From contig JADJRD010000014.1 in assembly GCA_016712405.1 (NCBI GenBank), positions 806,001-870,000 of the forward strand: 64,000 nucleotides of DNA. Direction: 5' to 3'. The notes below the pieces were generated by a model. It was not told the DNA's origin. It did no database searches and saw only the letters and a program-made list of their open reading frames with translations. Positions 8,089 to 16,118 of the stretch are shown here, in pieces; the first letter of the stretch is position 1, and each line of letters begins with the position of its first letter. A program made the position numbers and the translations under genes. Origin of the DNA: Cellvibrio sp. Lineage in GTDB: Bacteria; Pseudomonadota; Gammaproteobacteria; Pseudomonadales; Cellvibrionaceae.

Positions 8089-9798
8089 ATGGATATTGAT
8101 TTTTTACGTAACGAAATAAAGAAAGGCGCCAAGTCTTGGAATAGTTTTCGTAAACTGTTGCCGGCTCATGAAATTAATCTCGATGGCATAGAGTTGATTG
8201 ACATGAAGCTGGATGATTATGACTTCTCCAAGTTATCCCTTCGACATTCTAAAATTAAAGGTTGTAGCTTCAAAGGTGCTGATTTGATTTCGGCGAATAT
8301 GGAATCCGCGTTATTGACGCAAAACGATTTCACTAATGCAAAATTAATTGCTGTTCAATTGTCCGATGCTGATCTAAGTGGCTCCATTCTTTTCAATGCA
8401 AATTTGTTAACGGCGGTGACTCGACGTACCAAATTGGAAAATATCGATTTTCGCGGTCGCGATATTAGTGGATTAAGTTTGCGAGGCGTGTCTTTAGCGG
8501 GTAGTAATTTAGAAAGCCAGGAATTATCGAGAATCGATTTCAGCGGTTCCAATTTGCAAAAAGTAAATTTTAGAAATGCCAATTTGACGCAGGCGTTATT
8601 GACTAATGCCAATTTAGTGGGCGCTAGTTTTAGAGATGCAAAGATTGATGGCGCAATTTTTAAAAATGCTAACCTGACGGCTTGTGATTTATCCAAACAA
8701 GATTTGACTGGAGCTGACTTTACCGAAGCGAACCTGCAAGATGTCGATTTTCGTGAGGCCAATCTCAATAAAACAAAATTGGTGCAGACAAATTTATCGG
8801 GCAGTAAGTTGTGGAAAATATCTACCCAGGGTTGGACCCTATCCAATGTCATTTGTAATTCTGCTTTTTGGGATAAGTCGGGTAAAGAAAAAACAGTTTA
8901 TCGCCCCCACGAATTCGAAAGAATTTTTGCAGAGTCCGTCACTATTGAATTGCGTTACCCTTATCGATTAGCCGATCATGAATTGGCAACATTGCCCATT
9001 TTTATTGAACATTTAACGGCCGTACATTGGGGAATTATTTTACGGTTGAAATCCATTAGCGATGTTGCGGGTGGTGCATTGGTGCAGTTTGTGGTTGAGG
9101 AAATTGGTAATCACAACCCGACAGAATTGAAAGATCAATTACAAACGGAAGCCGAGCGAATTCAGTTGGCTCAATTGGTGTTGCGCTCCAATACGGAATT
9201 GCATTTACAGCTTAAAGAAAAAATTGCAGGAATTCGTGAAGAGTTTTGGCCTCGTTTGTTGGAGTTGGCGGCAGATCATGAAACCGGTCAAACAAGAAAT
9301 CTCACTATTTTGTTTATGGATTTAAAAGGATTTTCAAAATGGAAAAACGATGAGTTATCTGACAAATTATCTTTATTTCGTGGCCTGCTAAAACCTATTT
9401 TAAAAAAATGGGGAGCCGGGCACCCGAATATGGAGGGTGATTCATTACGTGTTACTTTTAAAAATGCAACAGCGGGCTTGTCCTGTGCTTGTATGATGCG
9501 TAATGTGTTGATTGCTGCTGGTTTTGAATTGCGCATCGGTGTTGAGTTGGGTGAAGTCAATCTGGTTCATAATGAAGTCACGGATGTGCCTGATCTTGAA
9601 GGTGTTGCGGTGAATATGGCCGCGAGAATGGAAGCTGCTGCTGATCCAGGCGATGTGTTAGTCAGCCACAAAATTCGTCACTACGCTGAACGCAGTGGAT
9701 TATTTAAATTCACCGCAAAACAAGTTTCCCTAAAAAAAGATATTGGCGATTTGCAACAAGGTGAATTAGTTGAATGTTTTGCTGTAGAAATGCTTTAG
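8089..9798 (+). CDS. Pentapeptide-repeat protein fused to class III adenylate/guanylate cyclase
   Basis: The 569-residue protein has an unusual architecture. Residues about 30-245 consist of pentapeptide repeats (for example SNLQKVNFRNANLTQALLTN), predicted to fold as a right-handed quadrilateral beta-helix. A linker of about 150 residues with predicted helices follows. Residues about 405-569 are a class III nucleotidyl cyclase domain. Both metal-binding aspartates are present (Asp411 in LFMDLKGFS and Asp451 in NMEGDSLRV), and so are the transition-state pair Asn509 and Arg513 in GVAVNMAARMEAAA, so it is probably active. Substrate (ATP or GTP) cannot be decided by eye. There is no signal peptide or membrane segment, so it should be cytoplasmic. 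It is divergent from the sugar dehydrogenase and upstream of the GH97 gene. Confidence 0.85.
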   Translation: MDIDFLRNEIKKGAKSWNSFRKLLPAHEINLDGIELIDMKLDDYDFSKLSLRHSKIKGCSFKGADLISANMESALLTQNDFTNAKLIAVQLSDADLSGSILFNANLLTAVTRRTKLENIDFRGRDISGLSLRGVSLAGSNLESQELSRIDFSGSNLQKVNFRNANLTQALLTNANLVGASFRDAKIDGAIFKNANLTACDLSKQDLTGADFTEANLQDVDFREANLNKTKLVQTNLSGSKLWKISTQGWTLSNVICNSAFWDKSGKEKTVYRPHEFERIFAESVTIELRYPYRLADHELATLPIFIEHLTAVHWGIILRLKSISDVAGGALVQFVVEEIGNHNPTELKDQLQTEAERIQLAQLVLRSNTELHLQLKEKIAGIREEFWPRLLELAADHETGQTRNLTILFMDLKGFSKWKNDELSDKLSLFRGLLKPILKKWGAGHPNMEGDSLRVTFKNATAGLSCACMMRNVLIAAGFELRIGVELGEVNLVHNEVTDVPDLEGVAVNMAARMEAAADPGDVLVSHKIRHYAERSGLFKFTAKQVSLKKDIGDLQQGELVECFAVEML

Positions 9799-9923
9799 GG
9801 TTCTCATTTAATTTCTACTGTTTTGATTTGTAATACTTATCGCAAAATAAGATTGGGTGTGGATAATTGCAGTTTTACCAAACTCATCATAACCCTATAA
9901 AAGCCATAAGAAGAGGAAGAAAC

Positions 9924-11942
9924 ATGTCTTTTTTGCGATATTTTCCTGTGTTGTTTTGCTTCGGCCTACTCAATGTATCGGCTGAAACTGTTGATGTTTT
10001 CTCACCTGATAAACGAATCAAACTTTCGATAAGCAATTCCACATATGGGCTTAATTATAAAATTGAGCGCGATGGCAAAGTGATTATTGCCGAATCTTCA
10101 CTTGGGTTGGCGGTCGACAATGTTCGTCTCGGCTCTTCGGATATGAAGCTGTTATCCAGCGATAAAAAAACGGTGAAGGATAGTTACAAGATTATCGCAG
10201 GCAGTCATCAATCAGTGGCAGATCATTATCAATCGATCAAGTTGGAATACGTCACTCAATCGGAGTCAAAAAAATATCTCAATATTCATGCGCGTGTTTA
10301 TGATCAAGGTGTTGCATTTCGTTATGAATTACCAACGATCAATTCGTTTAAAGAATTTTCAATTCAATACGAAATGACCGGTTTTTTCTTTCCGAAAGAT
10401 TATCAATGTTATGGCACTAATCAGGGTAAATTTTCCAACGGCCATGAAGGTGAATTTGATCCGGTAAAAGCGTCAATGATTCGTGAACATAATCTTTATG
10501 ATCACCCATTGGTGTGTAAAACTGGCGATCAAAACGCCACATTTGCTTTGGCAGAATCCAATGTAAAAAATTATCCCGGCAGTTGGTACAGTGGCCGTGG
10601 TGATGGTGATTTGGGTGTGTCTTCAGTGTTGACGCCGCGGTTTGATAATCGCCCCGATGGATTGAATCGCGTCGCGGTTAAAGGTAATTTATCTGAAAAA
10701 TTTTTTACACCTTGGCGTGTGATTCAGCTGGGTGATGAACCGGGTGATTTAACTGAATTTCCGTTGGTTAAATTATTGGGCGAGCCAACCAAAATTAAAG
10801 ACACCCGTTGGATTAAGCCAGGAAAAGTCGCTTGGGATTGGTGGAATGACAATCAAGTCGTGCTGCAAAACACTTCAGTCAAACCTGGTATGAATACCGA
10901 AACCTACAAAGCCTATATTGATTTTGCTGCGACATTAAAACTTGAATACATTTTAATTGATGCAGGTTGGCATGAAGGTGCGGCTTGGAGCAGTACGCCG
11001 GGTGCTGATGTGACTAAACCCATTGCCGCTATGGATATGCCGGAAATTTTGCGTTACGCCAAAGAAAAAAATGTTGGTGTTTGGGTTTGGTTGCAATGGA
11101 AGCAATTGGATTGGCAAATGGAAGAAGCTTTGAAGGCTTATCAACAGTGGGGCATTAAAGGAATTAAAGTGGATTTTATGGAAAGAACTGATCAGGAGAT
11201 GATAGATTTTTATCACAAATTATTAAACACGGCTGCGAAATATAAAATCATGGTGGATTTACACGGAACTTTTCCGGCAGGCGGTTTAAATCGCACTTAT
11301 CCACATTTATTAACGCAAGAAGGCGTGATGGGTGGCGAATATAATAAATGGAGTTCGCGTGTCACGGCGCGTCACAATGTTTCAGTTCCATTCACGCGCA
11401 TGTTGATTGCGCCTATTGATTACACGCCAGGTGGATTTCGTCACGCAACGCCGGAAAAATTTCCGCAATTGCGTCGCAACACTTTGCCTTATGTGCAAAC
11501 CACTCGCGGTCAAGCTTTAGCTATGTATGTTGTGTATGACAGCCCGCTGCAAATGTTGGCGGACTCGCCCATCACTTACAGCAAAACAGATGGGATTTGG
11601 CCACAACCCGAAAGCGAGTGGCAAGAAGGTTTGCAATTTATTCGCGATGTACCGGTCACTTGGGATGAAACTAAAATTTTGCAAGGTGATATTGGTGAAT
11701 ATATTGTTACCGCACGTCGTTCAGGAAAAAATTGGTATTTGGGCGCAATGACTAATGAGTCTGCACGTGAATTAACTATTCCTTTACATTTTTTAGGTAA
11801 GGAAAAATACTCAGCAGAAATTTGGCAAGACGGAAAAACGATTTCATCTGTTGATAAAGCAACAGCCGAATTGAATGCAAGAGATAAGCTGACATTGAAA
11901 TTGGCTGCAACCGGTGGTGCAGTAGTTGTTCTGAAAAAATAA
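9924..11942 (+). CDS. Glycoside hydrolase family 97 (alpha-glucosidase/alpha-galactosidase)
   Basis: The enzyme (672 aa from the chosen start) should hydrolyse alpha-linked glucosides or galactosides in the periplasm. ATG 9924 begins a signal peptide (MSFLRYFPVLFCFGLLNVSA-ETVDV) and follows an AAGAGGAAG ribosome site; the in-frame ATG at 9867 lacks these. A beta-sandwich N-terminal domain leads to a TIM barrel with WDWWND, LEYILIDAGWHEG, GIKGIKVDFMERTDQ and TQEGVMGGEYNKW. Asp416 in KVDF sits where retaining GH97 enzymes (BT1871 type) have their nucleophile. Inverting SusB-type enzymes lack it, so a retaining mechanism is likely. A C-terminal beta domain completes the usual family length. No TonB receptor or sugar regulator is adjacent. 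Confidence 0.92.
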   Translation: MSFLRYFPVLFCFGLLNVSAETVDVFSPDKRIKLSISNSTYGLNYKIERDGKVIIAESSLGLAVDNVRLGSSDMKLLSSDKKTVKDSYKIIAGSHQSVADHYQSIKLEYVTQSESKKYLNIHARVYDQGVAFRYELPTINSFKEFSIQYEMTGFFFPKDYQCYGTNQGKFSNGHEGEFDPVKASMIREHNLYDHPLVCKTGDQNATFALAESNVKNYPGSWYSGRGDGDLGVSSVLTPRFDNRPDGLNRVAVKGNLSEKFFTPWRVIQLGDEPGDLTEFPLVKLLGEPTKIKDTRWIKPGKVAWDWWNDNQVVLQNTSVKPGMNTETYKAYIDFAATLKLEYILIDAGWHEGAAWSSTPGADVTKPIAAMDMPEILRYAKEKNVGVWVWLQWKQLDWQMEEALKAYQQWGIKGIKVDFMERTDQEMIDFYHKLLNTAAKYKIMVDLHGTFPAGGLNRTYPHLLTQEGVMGGEYNKWSSRVTARHNVSVPFTRMLIAPIDYTPGGFRHATPEKFPQLRRNTLPYVQTTRGQALAMYVVYDSPLQMLADSPITYSKTDGIWPQPESEWQEGLQFIRDVPVTWDETKILQGDIGEYIVTARRSGKNWYLGAMTNESARELTIPLHFLGKEKYSAEIWQDGKTISSVDKATAELNARDKLTLKLAATGGAVVVLKK

Positions 11943-11955
11943 CACACCGCGAGTG

Positions 11956-11994
11956 AAAAAAGGCGGCTCGGTTCACGCTGAGTCGCCTTTTTTA
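11956..11994 (+). terminator. Rho-independent terminator after GH97
   Basis: A stem AAAAGGCGGCTC / GAGTCGCCTTTT with a short loop (GGTTCACGCT region) ends in a T-run starting at 11988. It lies 14 bases after the GH97 stop codon and 17 bases before the next gene's start. Confidence 0.85.
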
Positions 11995-12010
11995 TTAATT
12001 GGAGCTAGTT

Positions 12011-12427
12011 ATGAAAAGTTTTCTGTTGTTGCTGATGTTGGTGAATTCGTCAGCTCTATTCGCAGAGGAAATGACTCCTGCAGAAAATTGTATTGCGGGA
12101 GATTCCGGTGTGGGTTCGGTTGAGTGTCTTAAAAAAATCTATAAAGCCTTGAATCAAGAGTTAGATCAACTTAATCAAGCTGTATTCTCAAGCCTTGAAG
12201 AGAGAAATCGGAAAGATACTATTACCGTCATTCATTATGACTATGCATTACTTGCTTTTAAGCGATCTGTTCTGGATTTCAAGCTCTATCGTGAAAGTGG
12301 TTGTAACACTTTTACCTATTATTCGGGTGGTGTGGCATCGGGGTATCAACAACAATTGTATAAATGCTTGATTAGTCAAACTGAAGTTCACAATCAATTT
12401 TTAAAGAAAATACTAGAGCTCAAATGA
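12011..12427 (+). CDS. Secreted protein, LprI/DUF1311-like
   Basis: This small protein (138 aa) begins with a signal peptide (MKSFLLLLMLVNSSALFA-EEMTP). The mature part is helical with conserved-looking cysteines in AENCIAGDSGVGSVECLKK, ESGCNTF and YKCLIS. The Cys spacing and the pattern of a helical pair resemble the LprI-type/DUF1311 lysozyme-inhibitor family, but the match is only by eye. A GGAG site six bases before ATG 12011 sets the start; an in-frame upstream ATG at 11999 precedes it. Its stop overlaps the start of the next gene (ATGA), which indicates translational coupling. Confidence 0.5.
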   Translation: MKSFLLLLMLVNSSALFAEEMTPAENCIAGDSGVGSVECLKKIYKALNQELDQLNQAVFSSLEERNRKDTITVIHYDYALLAFKRSVLDFKLYRESGCNTFTYYSGGVASGYQQQLYKCLISQTEVHNQFLKKILELK

Positions 12428-13130
12428 ATCTTTTGTTATCGCCCAATAACATTTTATTTTGGTCGGCAACCATAATTATGTCGTCGTCGCTCTTGTTGGC
12501 GGTTCGCTATGCGCCATGGAAACTTTTGTTTGCCGATCAAAGTCGACAACATTGTCTTTTGCAAGTATTTTGGTTTTGGCATTAATGTGGATATTGCAAA
12601 TCCGCGTAATGAATGTGTTGGCGTTTCATCCATTATTAATCACGGTCGTTACCATGATTTTTGGCTGGTCTTTTACATTGTTCATTGGTGTTTTGGCTTT
12701 AGTGGTGCTTGAAATTTATCAGCTGACCTTACGCAGTGCTTTTATGAATTGGGATGTGGCTTTAACTCAATTCAATTTTGACACCTTGCCTGTTGATTTT
12801 TGTTTGTCAGTTTTGGTTCCGGCGACATGGGCATTATGTGTAATAGGCTTGGTTAATAGATGGAAATTCAAAAATCCCTTTACTTATTTTTGGGGTGTTG
12901 GATTTTTTGGTGCAATGATCAGTTGTTTTCTGATGGGGTTAGCCGCCATTGCGCTTTTTGTTTTGACCGGGAGTGAAAGAGAATTACATTCTGTAAAAGA
13001 AAATTTTATTGTATTTGTCGTCATGACTTTCCCCGAAGGGTTTATCAATGGTTCTATGGCCACCATGTTTACGATTTTTTATCCCAATATTATGAAGACT
13101 TACCGGGATGATTGGTTTTTAAAAGATTAG
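12424..13130 (+). pseudogene. CbiM-like energy-coupling permease, one frameshift
   Basis: The gene starts at ATG 12424, overlapping the preceding stop codon. The first frame (MNLLLSPNNILFWSATIIM..., 45 codons) runs to a stop near 12580. The rest, from LVLALMWILQ to the C-terminus (TFPEGFINGSM near the end), continues in another frame. Adding one T to the T-run at 12557-12560 joins both into a membrane protein of about 235 residues with several hydrophobic segments. The FPEGFxNG motif and length fit the CbiM-like energy-coupling permease family (COG3235), whose substrate in this branch is not known. The break may be a sequencing error rather than true decay. Confidence 0.65.
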
Positions 13131-13138
13131 AAGATGTC

Positions 13139-13480
13139 TTAGTTTGCTACAGGTTTTAGATCCAGTAACTGATAAAGTGCAATTAATAAAAATATCCAAC
13201 CGGCAATATTCATCACCGCATTTACTCCGCCTGCAATCATAAAACTGGTGTGTAGTGACAGTGTGCTGTCTTGACCCTGAGAAGAAATTAACCAGGTTTG
13301 TATCACTGTTGAGAGAATCAGATTCACAATAAAAATTGAAAAAGCCGTTATTGCCATGTTTGTGGCTGATTTATTTTTTGAACGAAAGTGAATGCAAATG
13401 CCAAAACCAATTCCCCATACCAACAAATAAGGTAATGACCAGATGCCACGTTGAATCAATTCAATGATAAATCCACTCAT
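13139..13480 (-). CDS. Small inner-membrane protein of unknown function
   Basis: This 113-residue protein has three clear hydrophobic segments (about 10-32, 42-65 and 80-108) and no motif that I recognise. It is convergent with the CbiM-like gene (nine-base gap) and is read in the same direction as fusA2, but a terminator lies between start and fusA2's end. The Met start is preceded by AACGAGGAACACC on the coding strand, an acceptable ribosome site. Confidence 0.55.
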   Translation of the reverse strand: MSGFIIELIQRGIWSLPYLLVWGIGFGICIHFRSKNKSATNMAITAFSIFIVNLILSTVIQTWLISSQGQDSTLSLHTSFMIAGGVNAVMNIAGWIFLLIALYQLLDLKPVAN

Positions 13481-13585
13481 TTTTGGTGTTCCTCGTTTTT
13501 TATGATTGACTGATTATACAAGTTCAACTCGATTAAATTTATTCTCATTAGATATTGGTCGACTGGATCACAGTTATTTTTAGTG

Positions 13586-13617
13586 TAAAAAAACCCGCAT
13601 GGCAGCGGGTTTTTTTA
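13586..13617. terminator. Bidirectional terminator between fusA2 and the small membrane gene
   Basis: A stem of AAAAAACCCGC / GCGGGTTTTTT with loop ATGGCA is flanked by A- and T-runs on both strands. It lies just downstream of fusA2 on the minus strand. Confidence 0.8.
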
Positions 13618-13632
13618 CAGGAAGCAACAATC

Positions 13633-15729
13633 TTACTTTTTAGCAGCCGCTGCTTTCTTTTCTTTCTCTTTCGCAATAACGGCTTCTGCAACGTTAGCTG
13701 GGCATGCTGAGTAGTGAGAGAACTCCATAGAGAACTGACCACGGCCTGATGTCATAGTACGCAGGGTGCTGATGTAACCAAACATTTCTGACAGCGGAAC
13801 GTCTGCTTTAATACGCACACCAGTTACGTTAGCTTCTTGACCTGAGATCATGCCGCGACGACGGTTCAGGTCACCAATCACATCACCTACGTGATCTTCT
13901 GGGCTGTACACATCCACTTTCATGATGGGTTCAAGCAATTGTGGGCCAGCTTTTGGCATTGATTGACGGAAGGCGCTTTTCGCTGCAATTTCAAACGCGA
14001 TTGCAGATGAGTCTACGGCGTGGAAGCCACCGTCGAACAATTCAATTTCTACGTCCAACACGGGGAAGCCAGCTAATGGGCCTGTACCCATCATGGATTC
14101 AAAACCTTTTTCGATTGCTGGGAAGAATTCTTTCGGAACGCTACCACCAACCACCACGCTCTTGAATTGGAAGCCAGTATTGGCTTCGCCAGGACGAATG
14201 CGGTAATCGATCTTACCGTACTGACCAGAACCACCGGATTGTTTCTTGTGGGTGTAACTGTCTTCAATGGCGCGAGTGATGGTTTCACGGTAAGCCACTT
14301 GTGGTTGGCCCACGTTTAGCTCAACACCATAAGTACGTTTCATGATGTCGACTTTAATATCCAGGTGCAATTCACCCATTCCTTTCAGAATGGTTTCGCC
14401 TGAATCTATATCAGTTTCAACACGGAAGGTTGGGTCTTCTGATATCAACTTGCCAATGGCTGTTGCCATCTTCTCGATCATGCTCTTGTCTTTTGGTGTC
14501 ACAGCAATCGAAATAACCGGCTCAGGGAAAATCATAGGTTCAAGCGTACAAGGGAATTTTGGATCACAGAGTGTGTGACCAGTCTGTACGTTCTTCAAAC
14601 CGACCAAGGCAACAATGTCACCTGCTTGAGCGGTGGTCAGATCAGTACGATCATTAGCATTCATTTCCACCATGCGGCCGATACGTTCGGTTTTACCAGT
14701 GAACGAGTTCAACAGAGTGTCGCCTTTGTTCAGTACACCAGAATAAATACGGCAGAAAGTTAAAGCACCGAAGCGGTCATCCATAATTTTGAAGGCTAGT
14801 GCGCGGAAAGGTTCATCAGCGGAAACAATCGCAAATTCGCCAGTAGGATTACCTTCTTCATCGGTCAAAGGCTGTGGGTTAACTTCAGTTGGGCTTGGCA
14901 AGTAATCAACAACCGCATCCAACAAAAGTTGCATACCTTTGTTTTTAAAGGCTGAACCACAGAAGGTTGGGAAGAACACCAGATCGCGCGTCCCTTTACG
15001 GATACAGCGCTTGATATCTTCAATAGAGATTTCGCCGCCTTCCATATAGGACATCAGCAGTTCGTCATCGACTTCAACTGCATTTTCAACCAGTTGGTCA
15101 CGGTACATATCAACATCATCCATCATGTCGGCAGGGACATCAGTGATGGTGTAGTTTTCGGGTTGGCCGCTTTCGTCCCAGATGTAAGCTTTTTTGCTTA
15201 ATAGATCGACCACGCCAACGAAGGTATCTTCGCGTCCGATTGGCAATGTCATGATCAAGGGTTTTGCACCCAGAACTTTTTTCACTTGATCAGTCACGCG
15301 CAAGAAGTCAGCGCCGATACGGTCAAGTTTGTTAACGAAAATCAAACGGGCAACTTTAGAGTCGTTCGCATAACGCCAGTTGGTTTCAGATTGGGGCTCA
15401 ACACCGCCAGAACCACAGAATACACCGATACCGCCGTCGAGTACTTTTAATGAACGATACACTTCAACAGTAAAGTCAACGTGTCCGGGGGTATCGATCA
15501 CGTTAAAGCGAGTACCTTTCCAGAAACAGGTCACAGCGGCTGACTGAATGGTAATACCACGCTCAGCTTCCTGAACCATAAAGTCGGTGGTGGATTCACC
15601 TTCGTGAACTTCACCGATCTTGTGGATTTTACCGGTGAGCTTGAGGATACGCTCAGTGGTGGTGGTTTTACCGGCGTCCACGTGGGCGAAAATACCGATA
15701 TTTCTGTAAGTTGATAAGTCAGCAGACAT
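13633..15729 (-). CDS. fusA2: Elongation factor G, second type (EF-G2)
   Basis: This GTPase (698 aa) has all EF-G domains. The G domain includes AHVDAGKTTTTERIL (about 15-29), switch region GITIQSAAVT, DTPGHVDF (about 81-88) and NKLDRIGADF. Domains II to V follow to the end, with the family's GMGELHLDIKVDIM segment. A lysine/alanine-rich tail KEKEKKAAAAKK ends the protein. It stands alone rather than in the str operon with rpsL, rpsG and tufA, and it resembles the second EF-G (FusA2) of Pseudomonas. FusA2-type factors may act in translocation or ribosome recycling under particular conditions. It has its own terminator at 13586-13617. Confidence 0.88.
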   Translation of the reverse strand: MSADLSTYRNIGIFAHVDAGKTTTTERILKLTGKIHKIGEVHEGESTTDFMVQEAERGITIQSAAVTCFWKGTRFNVIDTPGHVDFTVEVYRSLKVLDGGIGVFCGSGGVEPQSETNWRYANDSKVARLIFVNKLDRIGADFLRVTDQVKKVLGAKPLIMTLPIGREDTFVGVVDLLSKKAYIWDESGQPENYTITDVPADMMDDVDMYRDQLVENAVEVDDELLMSYMEGGEISIEDIKRCIRKGTRDLVFFPTFCGSAFKNKGMQLLLDAVVDYLPSPTEVNPQPLTDEEGNPTGEFAIVSADEPFRALAFKIMDDRFGALTFCRIYSGVLNKGDTLLNSFTGKTERIGRMVEMNANDRTDLTTAQAGDIVALVGLKNVQTGHTLCDPKFPCTLEPMIFPEPVISIAVTPKDKSMIEKMATAIGKLISEDPTFRVETDIDSGETILKGMGELHLDIKVDIMKRTYGVELNVGQPQVAYRETITRAIEDSYTHKKQSGGSGQYGKIDYRIRPGEANTGFQFKSVVVGGSVPKEFFPAIEKGFESMMGTGPLAGFPVLDVEIELFDGGFHAVDSSAIAFEIAAKSAFRQSMPKAGPQLLEPIMKVDVYSPEDHVGDVIGDLNRRRGMISGQEANVTGVRIKADVPLSEMFGYISTLRTMTSGRGQFSMEFSHYSACPANVAEAVIAKEKEKKAAAAKK

Positions 15730-15960
15730 AAGACTCTTTCCGTAACAGGGTTATACAAATGGATGGGTTAGAAAATAAGCGGCGCAATATACAGTAAGTT
15801 GATCGAAATTGCCCTAGGGAAAAGGATTTTATTCGGATTGTTTTGCAAATTGAGGTCAGTTTTTGAGGTTTTGGCGGGCAAAGTGCTAGCGACAGGATAT
15901 TTTAAACCCTCGTTAAGGTTTTGGATCTCTGTTTTGCAGCTGAAGTAGCAGGACTATTGA

Positions 15961-15989
15961 TTGACAGCGCTGTCAGTTATCGATAAAGT
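15961..15989 (+). promoter_or_regulatory. Sigma-70 promoter with palindromic operator over the -35 box
   Basis: TTGACA (15961-15966, a perfect -35 box) is followed after 17 bases by TAAAGT (15984-15989). The perfect 14-bp palindrome TGACAGCGCTGTCA occupies 15962-15975, overlapping the -35 box. Its size and central GCGC match LacI-family operators, for example the 14-bp xylose box of Xanthomonas. No protein gene follows on the plus strand, only a structured stretch ending in a terminator. Confidence 0.5.
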
Positions 15990-15995
15990 AAGTGC

Positions 15996-16111
15996 GTTGA
16001 CTTGTTGGAATTACTGTTGCTGATTTAGCAATAGCCAATCTCTCACCGTCGATGTCCGGTTGATGCATCGACGATTGCTTATGCCCTCTGAATTTCAGGG
16101 GGCTTTTTTTT
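15996..16111 (+). ncRNA. Candidate small regulatory RNA, about 115 nt
   Basis: This intergenic transcript is predicted from the strong promoter at 15961-15989 and the terminator at 16083-16111. There is no open reading frame of note. Two further hairpins are visible: TTGCT-GATTT-AGCAA at 16017-16031, and CGTCGATG / CATCGACG at 16047-16073 with an 11-base loop containing CCGG. It lies between fusA2 and hisC, both on the opposite strand. I cannot match it to a known RNA family. The rest of the 389-base intergenic region (15730-15960) shows nothing else that I can support. Confidence 0.45.
16083..16111 (+). terminator. Rho-independent terminator of the candidate small RNA
   Basis: GCCCTCTGAA pairs with TTCAGGGGGC (one G-T wobble) and is followed by eight T on the plus strand. 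On the minus strand no T-run follows the stem, so it serves a plus-strand transcript, not hisC. Confidence 0.8.
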
Positions 16112-16118
16112 GCCTGAA

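Noticed and set aside
8355..8852. 165-codon open frame antisense to the pentapeptide-repeat gene
   Set aside because: It mirrors the repeat periodicity of the real gene, and has no ribosome site or family resemblance.
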